DNA from: Planctomycetota bacterium
GTDB lineage: Bacteria > Planctomycetota > SZUA-567
Reading direction: 5' to 3'
DNA: 55,994 nt
Assembly (NCBI GenBank): GCA_031254915.1
Contig: JAIRTL010000018.1
Location: forward strand, 1 to 55,994
Shown: positions 40,836-51,646 of the stretch, one piece after another
Position numbering within the stretch: position 1 is the stretch's first letter
Layout of the letters: every line of letters begins with the position of its first letter
Program-made: the position numbers and the translations under genes
The notes under the pieces: generated by a model
Databases searched by the model: none
What the model was told of the DNA's origin: nothing
What the model saw: only the letters and a program-made list of their open reading frames with translations

Positions 40836-40860
40836 ACAACGCATTGTATTGGATGATTAT

Positions 40861-43014
<2,154 letters not shown>

Positions 43015-43088
43015 GTTCTTCTCCAAAGGTAATCCGGTTCACATTCTTGTCGGAGCCATCCCGCTCCGGCGCATGTGTAAACCGTGAA

Positions 43089-43104
43089 CGCAACGATCCG
43101 GCCA
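43089..43104 (-). promoter_or_regulatory. Sigma-54-like promoter of glnN
   Basis: The minus strand reads TGGCCGGATCGTTGCG, agreeing with TGGCAYR-N4-TTGCW at 10 of the 12 defined positions (CC instead of CA, final G), with GG and GC at the correct 12-nt distance. Transcription would start near 43078, ~64 nt before the ATG. Nitrogen-regulated glutamine synthetase promoters are often of this class. Confidence 0.5.
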
Positions 43105-43214
43105 TTTTATAAAAAAAATATCCACTGCGAGTTAAATCCTTATTTTTTAATGGGTAAATAAATATCTTATTCCAAACTTGCGTAAAATCACAATTTTCAA
43201 ACGTCTTCCATGTC

Positions 43215-43244
43215 ACAAAATTGTTGCGCCGCCGACAATTTTGT
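43215..43244. repeat. Inverted repeat ACAAAATTGT / ACAATTTTGT
   Basis: Two perfectly complementary 10-bp arms are 10 bp apart, just beside MITE-130 copy E. Each arm is itself nearly palindromic, as paired operator half-sites are. It could serve either divergent gene. Confidence 0.4.
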
Positions 43245-43251
43245 CGGATGG

Positions 43252-43381
43252 TATGTCCGAAAGCGACCCGAATTTATGGAAATGGAAGATGGGGGTTGCC
43301 CTGTTCCAAATCTGTTTCCCTTGGCCATTTCATGGCCGCGCACAGTTGAGGGAATCACAATTCCGGACCATGAACGGTATA
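43252..43381 (+). repeat. MITE-130 copy E
   Basis: A 130-bp copy. The right half is well kept (TTTCATGGCCGCGCACAGT and the GTATA end). The left terminal repeat is worn (TATGTCCGAAAGCGACCCG), so this copy probably can no longer be moved. It lies between divergent glnN and the RluA-family gene. Confidence 0.8.
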
Positions 43382-43533
43382 AACGGCGAGCCGATGGAAT
43401 CCAGGCTTCACGCGACGACTTTGCTAAAAGTTGAATTATATCGTTTTTAACCGACCGATGGGATCAAAATCCCGGAGAGTCCCGGAAAACCGAAGCGTCC
43501 GGAGAGCCGGGGATTATTTGAAAACGGGGGTAT

Positions 43534-44544
43534 ATGGCCAGACCGAAACATATACCGGGGTCGGTGGTGAAGTTTCCGGTAAAAACGCGAAGCGGCAAGC
43601 AACCCCTTGCCCGTTACCTCGCCGCGCGGCTTGGCGTGGTCGAAGGCTGGGCGCTCGATCTTATCGAAGCGGGCGCGGTGATTCTTGACGGTGAACACGT
43701 CCAATCGGACACGATCATCAACCTGTCCGCCGGCGGACACGAGATAACGATATCCTTTCCCGAAACCTGGCCCAACCACATGGCGGCGACGGAAATGCGA
43801 CTCGACGTCCTCTACGAGGATGCGCATTTCGTCGTCCTCGACAAGCCTCCCGGCATCGTCGTTCATCCCTCGCGCGGCCATCTTGACAACCATACGCTCC
43901 AGAACGGGTTGCGGTATAGATACCGGCATCTCCTCGCCCTGAAGTCGACCACCGTCGGCCCCGTCCACCGGCTGGACAAGGATACGTCGGGAATCTGCCT
44001 GTTTTCCCTCACCCATGCGGCGTATGTCGACCTTGCCGGGCAATTCGCCGGCGGCAAAGTAAAGAAGGAATATCTCGCCGTCGTCGATGGCGTTCCACCC
44101 TGGGACGAATTCCTCTGCGACCGCGCGATAGCTCCGGATACGACCCGTCGGGGGCTCGTCAAAGCGCTCCCGTCAGGGGAAACCGCGCCTGGCGAAAAAA
44201 ACGCGCGGACGGCGTTGAGGGTTGTCGCATGCGGCGAAGGGGCAGCCCTTGTTTCGGTAAGACCGTTCACCGGCCGTCCACATCAAATAAGGGCGCATCT
44301 TGCCTCGCTCGGTTATCCGATAATCGGCGACCGCGATTATCATCCAGCCGGCGTGGAACAATCATTCCCGCGTCAGGCGCTCCATGCCGCGGTTCTCACT
44401 GTATTCCATCCCGACACGGAAAAGCCGGTCCACTTTGATTCGCCGATTCCCCGGGATATGGCCGAACTGTCTCGGCGGCGGCGAATCGCCCTCCCGCCCG
44501 GAATGGCGGACGATGAAAACCGCCGGCGAAAAACGCAATCATGA
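43534..44544 (+). CDS. RluA-family 23S rRNA/tRNA pseudouridine synthase
   Basis: The 336-residue protein starts at ATG 43534 behind GGGGGT. Residues ~15-75 form an S4-like RNA-binding domain (LARYLAARLGVVEGWALDLI, VILDGEHV). The catalytic domain has VLYEDAHFVVLDKPPGIVVH, the catalytic Asp in VHRLDKDTSGICLF, VKKEYLAVVDG and RPHQIRAHLASLGYPIIGD. RluA, RluC and RluD relatives all share these, so the exact target uridine cannot be told. It may be cotranscribed with the FHA gene 136 bp on. Confidence 0.93.
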   Translation: MARPKHIPGSVVKFPVKTRSGKQPLARYLAARLGVVEGWALDLIEAGAVILDGEHVQSDTIINLSAGGHEITISFPETWPNHMAATEMRLDVLYEDAHFVVLDKPPGIVVHPSRGHLDNHTLQNGLRYRYRHLLALKSTTVGPVHRLDKDTSGICLFSLTHAAYVDLAGQFAGGKVKKEYLAVVDGVPPWDEFLCDRAIAPDTTRRGLVKALPSGETAPGEKNARTALRVVACGEGAALVSVRPFTGRPHQIRAHLASLGYPIIGDRDYHPAGVEQSFPRQALHAAVLTVFHPDTEKPVHFDSPIPRDMAELSRRRRIALPPGMADDENRRRKTQS

Positions 44545-44679
44545 CGGCAAACGGATATTGCGTTGCCGGCCGCTTTGAGCTTACAATGTCATGCCATACG
44601 GGTTGCGGCATTCGCAATCCGAAAACGGGCATGCGGCGAGGTCGCGATTGCGTCTTGCCGCAGGCGGGGATGGATTACC

Positions 44680-47676
44680 ATGGGCGCGTTGATTCTCCAT
44701 GACGATACCGGAAAGCGGCAATTCGATATCCAGGAATCACATCCGATATTCATCGGCCGGATCAGGGAATGCGAAATTTGCCTCCCGTCACCGACGGTCA
44801 GCCGTCAACATGCGGTCCTTGTCTCGAAAAACGGCGTTTGCGGCGTCAAGGACCTCGGCTCCGCCAACGGCACATATGTAAACGGAAAACGGATTGAAAA
44901 ATCCGTCCGCCTCATAAACGGCGATATCGTGCAAGTCGCCGAATTCACCTTTGAATTCACGTCCGACGAACCCGCGTCCACCCTGTTTATGGAAGGCAGC
45001 CCCCTAACGGAGCTTCGTGAATACTCACCCGAACCGCGAACGTCGTCGAGCGCAAACCGAGAGGCCTCCCGGCGAAAGTCGTTCCGGGCATCCCGGGCAA
45101 ATGAAGTTCCCGCCGGGCCGCCGACAACGCCGAAGGTGGAACATGACGATTATAACGTTGCGGAAGCGCCCGAGACATCGCGGCCCGCCTCTAAACGCGT
45201 CGCAAAACCCGCATCCGTTCGCCTGAACGCGAATACCCCTCCTCCCGGCGAAGCGACGCCGCCCCGCAAGACTCCAGAGTCCGAGGGCGACGACGGGCCT
45301 ATCGACAGCCCATCCGACGATCTCTCCATCGGCATGCCTGTGGCAAACACCGAGCTTGGAGATGGCGACGAGCCGGAGGAGGCCGACAGCCCCGGGGAAC
45401 GAAGGCAAAAGGAAGAGCGCGTACTTCGGGCGGTGGCGGATACCCGCGTTCGCTACATCGACGACGAGGATGAATCCGGAACCGATACCCCGGAAAGCCT
45501 GCCGGTCGACGACGACGCCGTGGTGAAGCGTCAGGAGGCGCTCACCCGCGCGGCGGCCGAGACAGGCATTGTCGGCGAATTCGTCCCGGACGTGGAGGAG
45601 GAGGCGCAGGAAGCGGAAGAGAAAAGCGCCATCCTCCGCGTCCCTCTCTCCCCGGCCTTGAAGCAGGCGATCGATAGTCGCATGTCGTTGTATACCCTGT
45701 TGAACGATCTCGCGTGCGCGCGCGCGGAGTTCATCGCCAGTCATCCCAAACTGGCGGAAGCGGTCGTCAATGAATTCGCCAGACAGGAACGCGAACGAAG
45801 CAAAATGCCAAGCGCCGAACAGGCGAACGCGATGCGTTCAAAGCGCGCCGCGCGGCGCGTCGACCTGAAGGAGCGAATAAAGAAGGCGCGCTCGACCGGC
45901 GATGAACCGCCTCCTCTGCCCCCGAAGCATATGACGGAGGCGGAGCAAATGGCCGATTCGCAATGGTCGATCATCGCCAACTCGGAGGAAAAGGCGCTGC
46001 CGAAGGTGATAGAGGCGGCGTTCGAACAATGCCGCGACGAACCGCTCGCCAAAGACCTGGCGGCGGTCAAAATCGATCCCTCCTTCATTATGGGAGGCGG
46101 CCTTTACTATCTCGCGCTTGAAAACATCCTCGAGTCCGCCCAAACGAGGCGGAAGGCGGTGAAAGGCATGCTCGCCTCGGCCGCGCCGGAAAAAAAGAGC
46201 GGGTTCAGGCTCTTCGCCGCCCGCGAGGAGGACGAAGATGACGATTCCCGGGTGGATCCGCCGAAGCTGCAAGAGGAAGACGAGGCGATCGCAAGCAGCA
46301 TCGCCGCATTGAATCAGGAACTGGCGGACATCGAAAAGCGGCTTATCAAGGAATTCTGGTCCGTCTATGTCGCGGCGGCGCTGCATTACATTCCTCGCTA
46401 CGAGAACATGCCGTGGAGCGTACGAGCGTACCTGCGTCACGGCGCTGTCGGGTATGCGGCCTGGTGGATGCCGGAACATGTCCGCGAGCATGTCTATCGC
46501 GACTGCACGGAGGAAGTGCTTCACGGGTGGGATGACTCGGAGGCGACCACGCATATCCTGTACGCCGACGAATACCTGCGCGCCGTCGCGGAACTCGACT
46601 GCACTCCAGCCCTTGACGAAAACTTGGAACTGAACGAGCGAAATTCCCCCAACTGGAAGGCGGACAAGGCATTACGAAAACTCATCTTCTCGAGCACGCA
46701 GATCAAGCTTCTCGGCGGGTTGCTTGAAAGCACTGATGAAAAACTTGCCGGACTCCAGAACGAACACGACCAGTTCGCGCAGGAAGCGGCGAAAATTCTT
46801 CATGGCGCGAAGAACGAAAAGCAGAACCGTCGCGACCTCCAGCAAAAGCAGCAAAGCGTCAAGGTGGAGATGAGCAAGCTGAAAAAACTGGCGGAAAAGA
46901 TTCGCTCCCAAACGCTCTCCCAGATGCGCGAGGCGGTGGCGGATACGGAAAAGCGCTTCGACGACGGCGAATTGCCCCGCCCGCCGGTGGACTTCCTTGT
47001 TCGCCGCGAGTGCGATGCCGTACACAAGATCGCCAGGCTGCTGGCGAATCTTAAAGAACGTTTCATGCCGCTCGTCGTCCGGGATTACAAACCCGACACC
47101 GACGCACTCGACGACCGGCCGAGCGTCAACGGCGAGATCGCCGAGATCGAACGCCGCGATCCCGCCGTCTTTCTCGAAACGCTTGTTCCGGCGAAACGCA
47201 AGAAGGATCGGGTGGATCTGCGCGTCAGCCCGACGATCGTCATTCTTCCCTCCGCCGGACTCCTCGCCTATGCTTGGAACCCGCGCGGCGGTCCGGAGAA
47301 CGGCCGTCTCGCCGTGCCGACCTGCTTCATACGGCAACGTCTGCGGGAACGCCAGATGACCTACCTTTTCGCCGACTTCCGCTGGGATACATCGAAGGCG
47401 TCGGCCGGCATGGATCTGATGACCTCCGACACAATCGTCGCCGCGTTCATGACGGTACGATGGGATTGGCGCAAGCGTTCGCGAGAAGCGCGGGAGAAGG
47501 GACTTATTTTCAACGACCAGAACGACCGCACCAATTGGCGCCGGGTTTACGAGGCGTATATCCAGACCGCAATGGACTCGGGGAAAAAGCTGTACAACCG
47601 CAATTACGACTTTTACGAACGCATCATCGGCAGATACTTCGACTTGCCGGAAGGTTTGCCGCTCCTGAAAAAATGA
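44680..47676 (+). CDS. Large FHA-domain protein of unknown function
   Basis: ATG 44680 gives 998 residues; the frame extends 39 codons upstream without a ribosome site. Residues ~1-95 are an FHA domain (PIFIGRIRECEICLPSPTVS, RQH, DLGSANGTYVNGKRI). About 100-340 is Pro/Asp/Glu-rich and probably disordered. About 340-560 is helical and charged. About 590-650 contains an unusual Trp/Tyr-rich stretch (HYIPRYENMPWSVRAYLRHG, VGYAAWWMPEHVREH), then a coiled coil at ~700-790. The C-terminal ~150 residues (PTIVILPSAGLLAYAWNPRG, RQMTYLFADFRWD, MTVRWDWRKRSREAREKG, FYERIIGRYFDLPEG) look folded and conserved-like but match no family I know. No signal peptide or membrane helix. Confidence 0.85.
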   Translation: MGALILHDDTGKRQFDIQESHPIFIGRIRECEICLPSPTVSRQHAVLVSKNGVCGVKDLGSANGTYVNGKRIEKSVRLINGDIVQVAEFTFEFTSDEPASTLFMEGSPLTELREYSPEPRTSSSANREASRRKSFRASRANEVPAGPPTTPKVEHDDYNVAEAPETSRPASKRVAKPASVRLNANTPPPGEATPPRKTPESEGDDGPIDSPSDDLSIGMPVANTELGDGDEPEEADSPGERRQKEERVLRAVADTRVRYIDDEDESGTDTPESLPVDDDAVVKRQEALTRAAAETGIVGEFVPDVEEEAQEAEEKSAILRVPLSPALKQAIDSRMSLYTLLNDLACARAEFIASHPKLAEAVVNEFARQERERSKMPSAEQANAMRSKRAARRVDLKERIKKARSTGDEPPPLPPKHMTEAEQMADSQWSIIANSEEKALPKVIEAAFEQCRDEPLAKDLAAVKIDPSFIMGGGLYYLALENILESAQTRRKAVKGMLASAAPEKKSGFRLFAAREEDEDDDSRVDPPKLQEEDEAIASSIAALNQELADIEKRLIKEFWSVYVAAALHYIPRYENMPWSVRAYLRHGAVGYAAWWMPEHVREHVYRDCTEEVLHGWDDSEATTHILYADEYLRAVAELDCTPALDENLELNERNSPNWKADKALRKLIFSSTQIKLLGGLLESTDEKLAGLQNEHDQFAQEAAKILHGAKNEKQNRRDLQQKQQSVKVEMSKLKKLAEKIRSQTLSQMREAVADTEKRFDDGELPRPPVDFLVRRECDAVHKIARLLANLKERFMPLVVRDYKPDTDALDDRPSVNGEIAEIERRDPAVFLETLVPAKRKKDRVDLRVSPTIVILPSAGLLAYAWNPRGGPENGRLAVPTCFIRQRLRERQMTYLFADFRWDTSKASAGMDLMTSDTIVAAFMTVRWDWRKRSREAREKGLIFNDQNDRTNWRRVYEAYIQTAMDSGKKLYNRNYDFYERIIGRYFDLPEGLPLLKK

Positions 47677-47703
47677 GAGTCTTTTTTCCGTAAACGCGAC
47701 AAT

Positions 47704-47831
47704 TATACTGTGCGCGGCTCGAAATTGTGAAAATGCGGGTTGGGATTGCCCTGTTCCACACCTGCTTCCCTTGGTCATTTCATGACCGCGCACAGTTGAG
47801 GGAATCACAACTCCGGTCCGCAAACGGTATA
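47704..47831 (+). repeat. MITE-130 copy F
   Basis: The best-preserved copy (128 bp): TATACTGTGCGCGGCTCG at the left, the complementary GGCCGCGC-type arm inside (here GACCGCGCACAGT), and CGGTATA at the right. It lies between the FHA gene and the TlpA-like gene, which run in the same direction. Confidence 0.88.
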
Positions 47832-47930
47832 TATAGTATCGGAAATTGATTGGCAATCACTATAATGGCAAAAAATCCATAACAGGCGACGATGTCGGAC
47901 GCCGCAGCCCCCATATTTGAGGAGAATGTT

Positions 47931-48953
47931 TTGAAAAGATTTTTTCAGGCAGTCGCGCTGTTTTCGCTGATCGCCCTGCAGGCGACGGCGCTTGATCTCG
48001 GCGATGCGGCGCCGCAGATTTTTCCGGCCAAATGGATCACGGGATCCGAAGTCGATCCCACAACCCCGGACGATAAGACGATTTTTCTTGTGGAAGTCTG
48101 GTCCACCACCTGCCCGCCCTGCGTCCGCAGCATTCCGATCCTCAACGATCTGCAAAAACGGTATGTGGACGAAGACCTGAAGATCGTCTCCTTCACAACG
48201 GACGAAGAATCCGAAATCCTCCCCTTCCTCGAGATGCACCCCATGGAATACGCCTCCTTCGTCGACACCGAGGCGCAGACGTACATCAATTATATGGCCG
48301 CCGACAACCGGAACACCATTCCCCACGCCTTCCTTTTCGACCGGTCCGGCCGGCTGGTGTGGATCGGCAATCCTCTGGACAATGTCGAGGAAAAAATCAA
48401 GCAGGTCCTGGACGGCACCCTGAACGGCGACAAGGCGACGGCGATCCGCTCGGCGCGCGACCGCCTGCAATCCGCCTTCGAGGAACAAAACATGGGCGAC
48501 ATGCTGTCCGCCCTAGTCGAACTTGAGGATCTCGAGCCGACGAACCCGCAGTTTTTCCAGCTTCACTACCGGCTCCTCAGCCAGTTCGGCGGCGACCGGG
48601 AGGAAATCGCCGGGTTGCTCCGTTCCTGGTTTAAGGGTGCGAACGACAACGCGGAATCGCTCGTGATTCTCTCGATGGTGGCGATCGAACAGGGCCTCCC
48701 CGAGCATCGCGATCCGGAATTGGCGCTCGAGGCGGCGAAGCGTGCGTTCTCGATCGATTCCTCCCATAAATTCGAAGCTGGACTGACGCTTTCCGAAGTT
48801 TATAAGAGCCTTGGCCGTCTCGATCTCGCCATCGAGGTGCTGGACAAGCTGATCGAACTGGGCGACGCGGAAGAACGCGAGTTCCTGGAAACGGTACGCG
48901 CCTTCTCGCAGAAGTCCCTCGATCTCGGCAAGGCGCTAGCCGGCATCGAATAG
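47931..48953 (+). CDS. Exported TlpA-like thioredoxin with helical-repeat tail
   Basis: GAGGAG is followed six bases later by TTG 47931, which I take as the start (340 residues); the frame continues upstream without a better site. Residues 1-~20 (KRFFQAVALFSLIALQATA) form a signal peptide. The thioredoxin-like domain (to ~165) has FLVEVWSTTCPPCVRSIPIL with a CPPC redox pair and the cis-Pro loop IPHAFLFDRSG. The rest (~170-340) is helical with TPR-like pairs (LALEAAKRAFSIDSSHKFEA, LGRLDLAIEVLDKLIEL). It is probably a periplasmic thiol oxidoreductase with a protein-binding tail. Confidence 0.85.
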   Translation: MKRFFQAVALFSLIALQATALDLGDAAPQIFPAKWITGSEVDPTTPDDKTIFLVEVWSTTCPPCVRSIPILNDLQKRYVDEDLKIVSFTTDEESEILPFLEMHPMEYASFVDTEAQTYINYMAADNRNTIPHAFLFDRSGRLVWIGNPLDNVEEKIKQVLDGTLNGDKATAIRSARDRLQSAFEEQNMGDMLSALVELEDLEPTNPQFFQLHYRLLSQFGGDREEIAGLLRSWFKGANDNAESLVILSMVAIEQGLPEHRDPELALEAAKRAFSIDSSHKFEAGLTLSEVYKSLGRLDLAIEVLDKLIELGDAEEREFLETVRAFSQKSLDLGKALAGIE

Positions 48954-48989
48954 ACGCCGGGGTTTCAACATACGCTCGAAACGCGAGAG

Positions 48990-49018
48990 GCCCTTTTCGA
49001 AAGGAAAGGGCTTTTTTC
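48990..49018 (+). terminator. Terminator of the TlpA-like gene
   Basis: GCCCTTTTC, a short GAAAG loop and GAAAGGGC (one bulge) are followed by six T residues, 37 bp after the stop codon. Confidence 0.88.
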
Positions 49019-49033
49019 GACAGCATTGTAAGT

Positions 49034-49167
49034 TGTACACCGCCCGCGGTCATGAGATGAGTTGTGATTCCCTCAACTGCGCGCGGCAATGAAATGACCA
49101 AGGGAAACAAACATGGAACAGGCTCCCCCATCCCCCATTTTCACAATTTCGTGCCGCGCACAGTACA
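49034..49167 (-). repeat. MITE-130 copy G (inverted)
   Basis: The only minus-oriented copy (134 bp). Its ends read TGTAC on both sides in place of TATAC. The TTGTGA/TCACAA and CTGTGCGCGG/CCGCGCGCAG pairs are present with minor changes. It lies just upstream of the probable tRNA-Val promoter. Confidence 0.85.
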
Positions 49168-49315
49168 AATGCGGTATCGTTCCTTTTTCGGCATGTTGTC
49201 TGGATCCCCGCCTCCGCGAGGATGACTCCATTTGTCGCGAAAGCACGGCGGCGAATGCGCCAGATAGCCTGCAACACGGTAGCTATGGAAAAAACACGGG
49301 AGAACGAAGAAACGC

Positions 49316-49351
49316 TTGACAAACATAAGGCGATCAGTAGTATTATTTTTA
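49316..49351 (+). promoter_or_regulatory. Probable promoter of tRNA-Val
   Basis: A perfect TTGACA (49316-49321) is followed by AT-rich sequence with TAGTATTATT (49338-49347), about 45-50 bp before the mature tRNA. The -35 match is exact; the -10 is approximate. Confidence 0.45.
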
Positions 49352-49390
49352 CGGATATTCCGGATCGGGATATCCGCGAGTTTTTGAAAA

Positions 49391-49467
49391 GGGCGACTAG
49401 CTCAGTTGGCTAGAGCACCAGCTCGACAAGCTGGGGGTCACTGGTTCGAACCCAGTGTCGCCCACCA
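49391..49467 (+). tRNA. tRNA-Val (anticodon GAC), CCA encoded
   Basis: A complete cloverleaf: acceptor GGGCGAC/GTCGCCC, D-arm GCTC...GAGC, anticodon stem CCAGC/GCTGG, T-arm ACTGG-TTCGAAC-CCAGT, discriminator A and genomic CCA. The anticodon loop is TCGACAA, so the anticodon is GAC (Val, reads GUC/GUU). Position 33 is C instead of the near-universal U, and bases 32 (T) and 38 (A) can extend the stem. It precedes thrS by 256 bp. Confidence 0.93.
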
Positions 49468-49723
49468 TTGAATAACTAGCCGGAAATTGCCGGATTTAGC
49501 GTGGTTGTCCTACACGCCGCCCTGGGTGGGAGCGCCCTCCCTTCCTCGGGTTGAACAGAGCGGAAATCAAGACGCCGCGAAAAGGGTGCAAGCGATCAGG
49601 TCCGGGACCGGCCACCCGATCCCGTCGGGGAAGTCGTATGCCGGCTTCTTTTTGCCATATCCTTGCCCCACTCCAGCGCCCATCCGCATCCGATTTGCCG
49701 GTCGAATAGACGAAGGGGCATTC

Positions 49724-51646
49724 ATGTTTCATATATTGCTGCCGGACGGACGGTCCATCGACATCGACAAGCCATCGTCGCTGTCCGACATTGCCAAAAA
49801 GATTTCCAAAGACCTGCACAAGCGTGCTCTCACCGTCGAGGTTGACGGCGTCATGCGCGACCTCTCCACCGTCGTCGATCACGACGCGACGGTCCGCTTC
49901 GTCACCTCCGACACGCCGGAAGGCCTGGAGCAACTTCGCCATTCCGCCGCGCATGTGCTTGCCGAAGCCGTTCTCGAATTGTTCCCCGGCACGAAATTCG
50001 CCTACGGCCCCGCCGTCAAGGACGGATTCTACTACGACTTCGACTCGCCGATCGTTATCACCGAAAGCGATCTCCCGAAGATCGAAAAGGCGATGCAGAG
50101 GATCATCAAGGCGGACCGCCTCTTCGTGCGCCATGAACTGTCGCGCGCCGAGGCGGAGCGGAAATATGCAGACGACGAGTACAAGCTCGACAATATCGCC
50201 CACGCCGACGGCGACGTCATCAGCTTTTACGAACAGGGCAAGTTTTCCGACCTTTGCCGCGGCCCGCACGTGCCGTCCACCGGCAAGCTCGGCGCCGTAA
50301 AGGTTATGAGCCTCGCCGGCGCCTACTGGCATGGGGAAGCGAACAACAAGCAGCTTACCAGAATCTACGGCGCCGCCTTCCCGACCCGCGACGAGCTCGA
50401 TGCGCACATCAAAAAGCTCGAGGAGGCGAAGAAGCGCGACCACCGGACGCTCGGCAAACAACTCGACCTTTTCTCCACCGAACAGGACATCGGTCCCGGG
50501 CTCATTCTCTGGCACCCGAACGGCGCCATGATCCGCCATAAGGTCGAGGAGTTCTGGAAGGAAGAGCACCTCAAGCGCGGCTACCAGTTCCTGTACACCC
50601 CGCATATCGCGTCGGAAGCGATCTACCGCCGTTCCGGCCATCTCGAGAACTATGGCGACATGATGTACAGCCCCATGGACATCGACGGCCAGCCCTACCG
50701 GGTCAAGCCGATGAATTGCCCCGGGCATATCCTCATCTATAATTCCAACGTTCATAGCTATCGGGATCTGCCGATGCGCTGGTGCGAACTTGGCACCGTG
50801 TACCGCTACGAACCCTCCGGCACGCTCCACGGCATGCTCCGGGTTCGCGGCTTCACCCAAGACGATTCTCACATCTTCTGCACGCCGGAACAGGTTGAGG
50901 ACGAGATCAACGCCGTTCTCGATCTTATGGAACACATGATGAAGGCGTTCGGCTACGAGTACAAAGCGTTTCTCGCCACCCGCCCCGCCAAGTCCATCGG
51001 CACGGACGAACAGTGGGAAATGGCGGAAACCGCGCTTGAGGCGGTTCTCAAGAAGCGCGGCATGCCGTACGAGGTCGATGTCGGCGGCGGCGTTTTCTAC
51101 GGCCCAAAGATCGACATCAAGCTGGTGGACGCGCTCGGCCGCGAATGGCAGGGACCGACCACCCAGCTCGACTTCAATCTGCCCGAACGCTTCGATGTCG
51201 AATACGTCGGTGCCGACAACGAGCGCCACAAGGTCGTCATGCTGCATCGCACCGTGCTTGGATCGATGGAGCGCTTCATCGGCGGCCTCGTCGAACATTT
51301 CGGCGGCGACTTCCCGCTCTGGCTCGCTCCGCGCCAAATCCGCATTCTGACCGTGACGGACGCGTCCATCCCCTACGGCCGCGAAATCCTCGCCAAGTTG
51401 CGCGGGCGCGGTCTCAGAGCCGATCTCGACGACCGCGGCGGCAAGATCGGCGCGAAGATCCGCGAGGGCGAACTGCTCAAGATCCCGGTCCTGCTCGTCG
51501 TGGGCGAAAAGGAACGTGAAACGGAAAGCGCGGCGGTGCGCCGACGCCTGCTTGGCGACAAGGGCGTGAAGCTGGTTGCCGCGGTCATCGAAGAGCTGGT
51601 CGCGGAGGACATCGAGCGGCGCTTGCCGCCGAAACGGGAGGTATAA
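49724..51646 (+). CDS. thrS: Threonyl-tRNA synthetase
   Basis: ATG 49724 follows GAAGGGG (640 residues, standard). Domain order: TGS (FHILLPDGRSIDIDKPSSLS), editing domain with HSAAHVLAEAV and the second His motif region YRGPH-type CRGPHVPSTGKL, class II catalytic core with zinc ligands Cys in MNCPGHILIYN, His in GTLHGMLRVRGFTQDDSHIF and His in MLHRTVLGSMERF, then the anticodon domain RQIRILTVTDASIPYGREIL. The longer frame upstream covers the tRNA-thrS spacer and is not coding. No T-box was found in the 256-bp leader. First gene of thrS-infC-rpmI-rplT. Confidence 0.98.
   Translation: MFHILLPDGRSIDIDKPSSLSDIAKKISKDLHKRALTVEVDGVMRDLSTVVDHDATVRFVTSDTPEGLEQLRHSAAHVLAEAVLELFPGTKFAYGPAVKDGFYYDFDSPIVITESDLPKIEKAMQRIIKADRLFVRHELSRAEAERKYADDEYKLDNIAHADGDVISFYEQGKFSDLCRGPHVPSTGKLGAVKVMSLAGAYWHGEANNKQLTRIYGAAFPTRDELDAHIKKLEEAKKRDHRTLGKQLDLFSTEQDIGPGLILWHPNGAMIRHKVEEFWKEEHLKRGYQFLYTPHIASEAIYRRSGHLENYGDMMYSPMDIDGQPYRVKPMNCPGHILIYNSNVHSYRDLPMRWCELGTVYRYEPSGTLHGMLRVRGFTQDDSHIFCTPEQVEDEINAVLDLMEHMMKAFGYEYKAFLATRPAKSIGTDEQWEMAETALEAVLKKRGMPYEVDVGGGVFYGPKIDIKLVDALGREWQGPTTQLDFNLPERFDVEYVGADNERHKVVMLHRTVLGSMERFIGGLVEHFGGDFPLWLAPRQIRILTVTDASIPYGREILAKLRGRGLRADLDDRGGKIGAKIREGELLKIPVLLVVGEKERETESAAVRRRLLGDKGVKLVAAVIEELVAEDIERRLPPKREV

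Larger units (their letters stand above)
43015..43533. other. Divergent intergenic region before glnN and the RluA-family gene
   Basis: This ~520-bp gap holds the sigma-54-like promoter of glnN (43089-43104), an AT-rich stretch (43110-43200), an inverted repeat at 43215-43244, and MITE-130 copy E. No gene is visible. The AT-rich part could carry an additional sigma-70 promoter for glnN (TTGTGA and TAAGAT on the minus strand, near 43165-43195). Confidence 0.55.
48954..49390. other. Intergenic region between the TlpA-like gene and tRNA-Val
   Basis: This 437-bp gap contains the terminator at 48990-49018, MITE-130 copy G in reverse orientation (49034-49167), and an AT-rich part (49310-49390) that probably carries the tRNA promoter: TTGACA (49316-49321) with TATTAT/TATTTT about 17 bp on. 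Confidence 0.6.

Noticed and set aside
40753-40839. N-terminal extension of gltB through the palindrome
   Set aside because: It would place residues before the short propeptide that must be removed to free Cys16, and the TTG has no ribosome site.
49468-49723. T-box riboswitch upstream of thrS
   Set aside because: No T-box sequence (AGGGUGGNACCGCG-like) or terminator stem is visible in the spacer.
49496-51337. 613-codon open frame antisense to thrS
   Set aside because: Long antisense frames are common in GC-rich genes; the product is an Arg/Val/Gly-rich mirror of thrS with no ribosome site or family motif.
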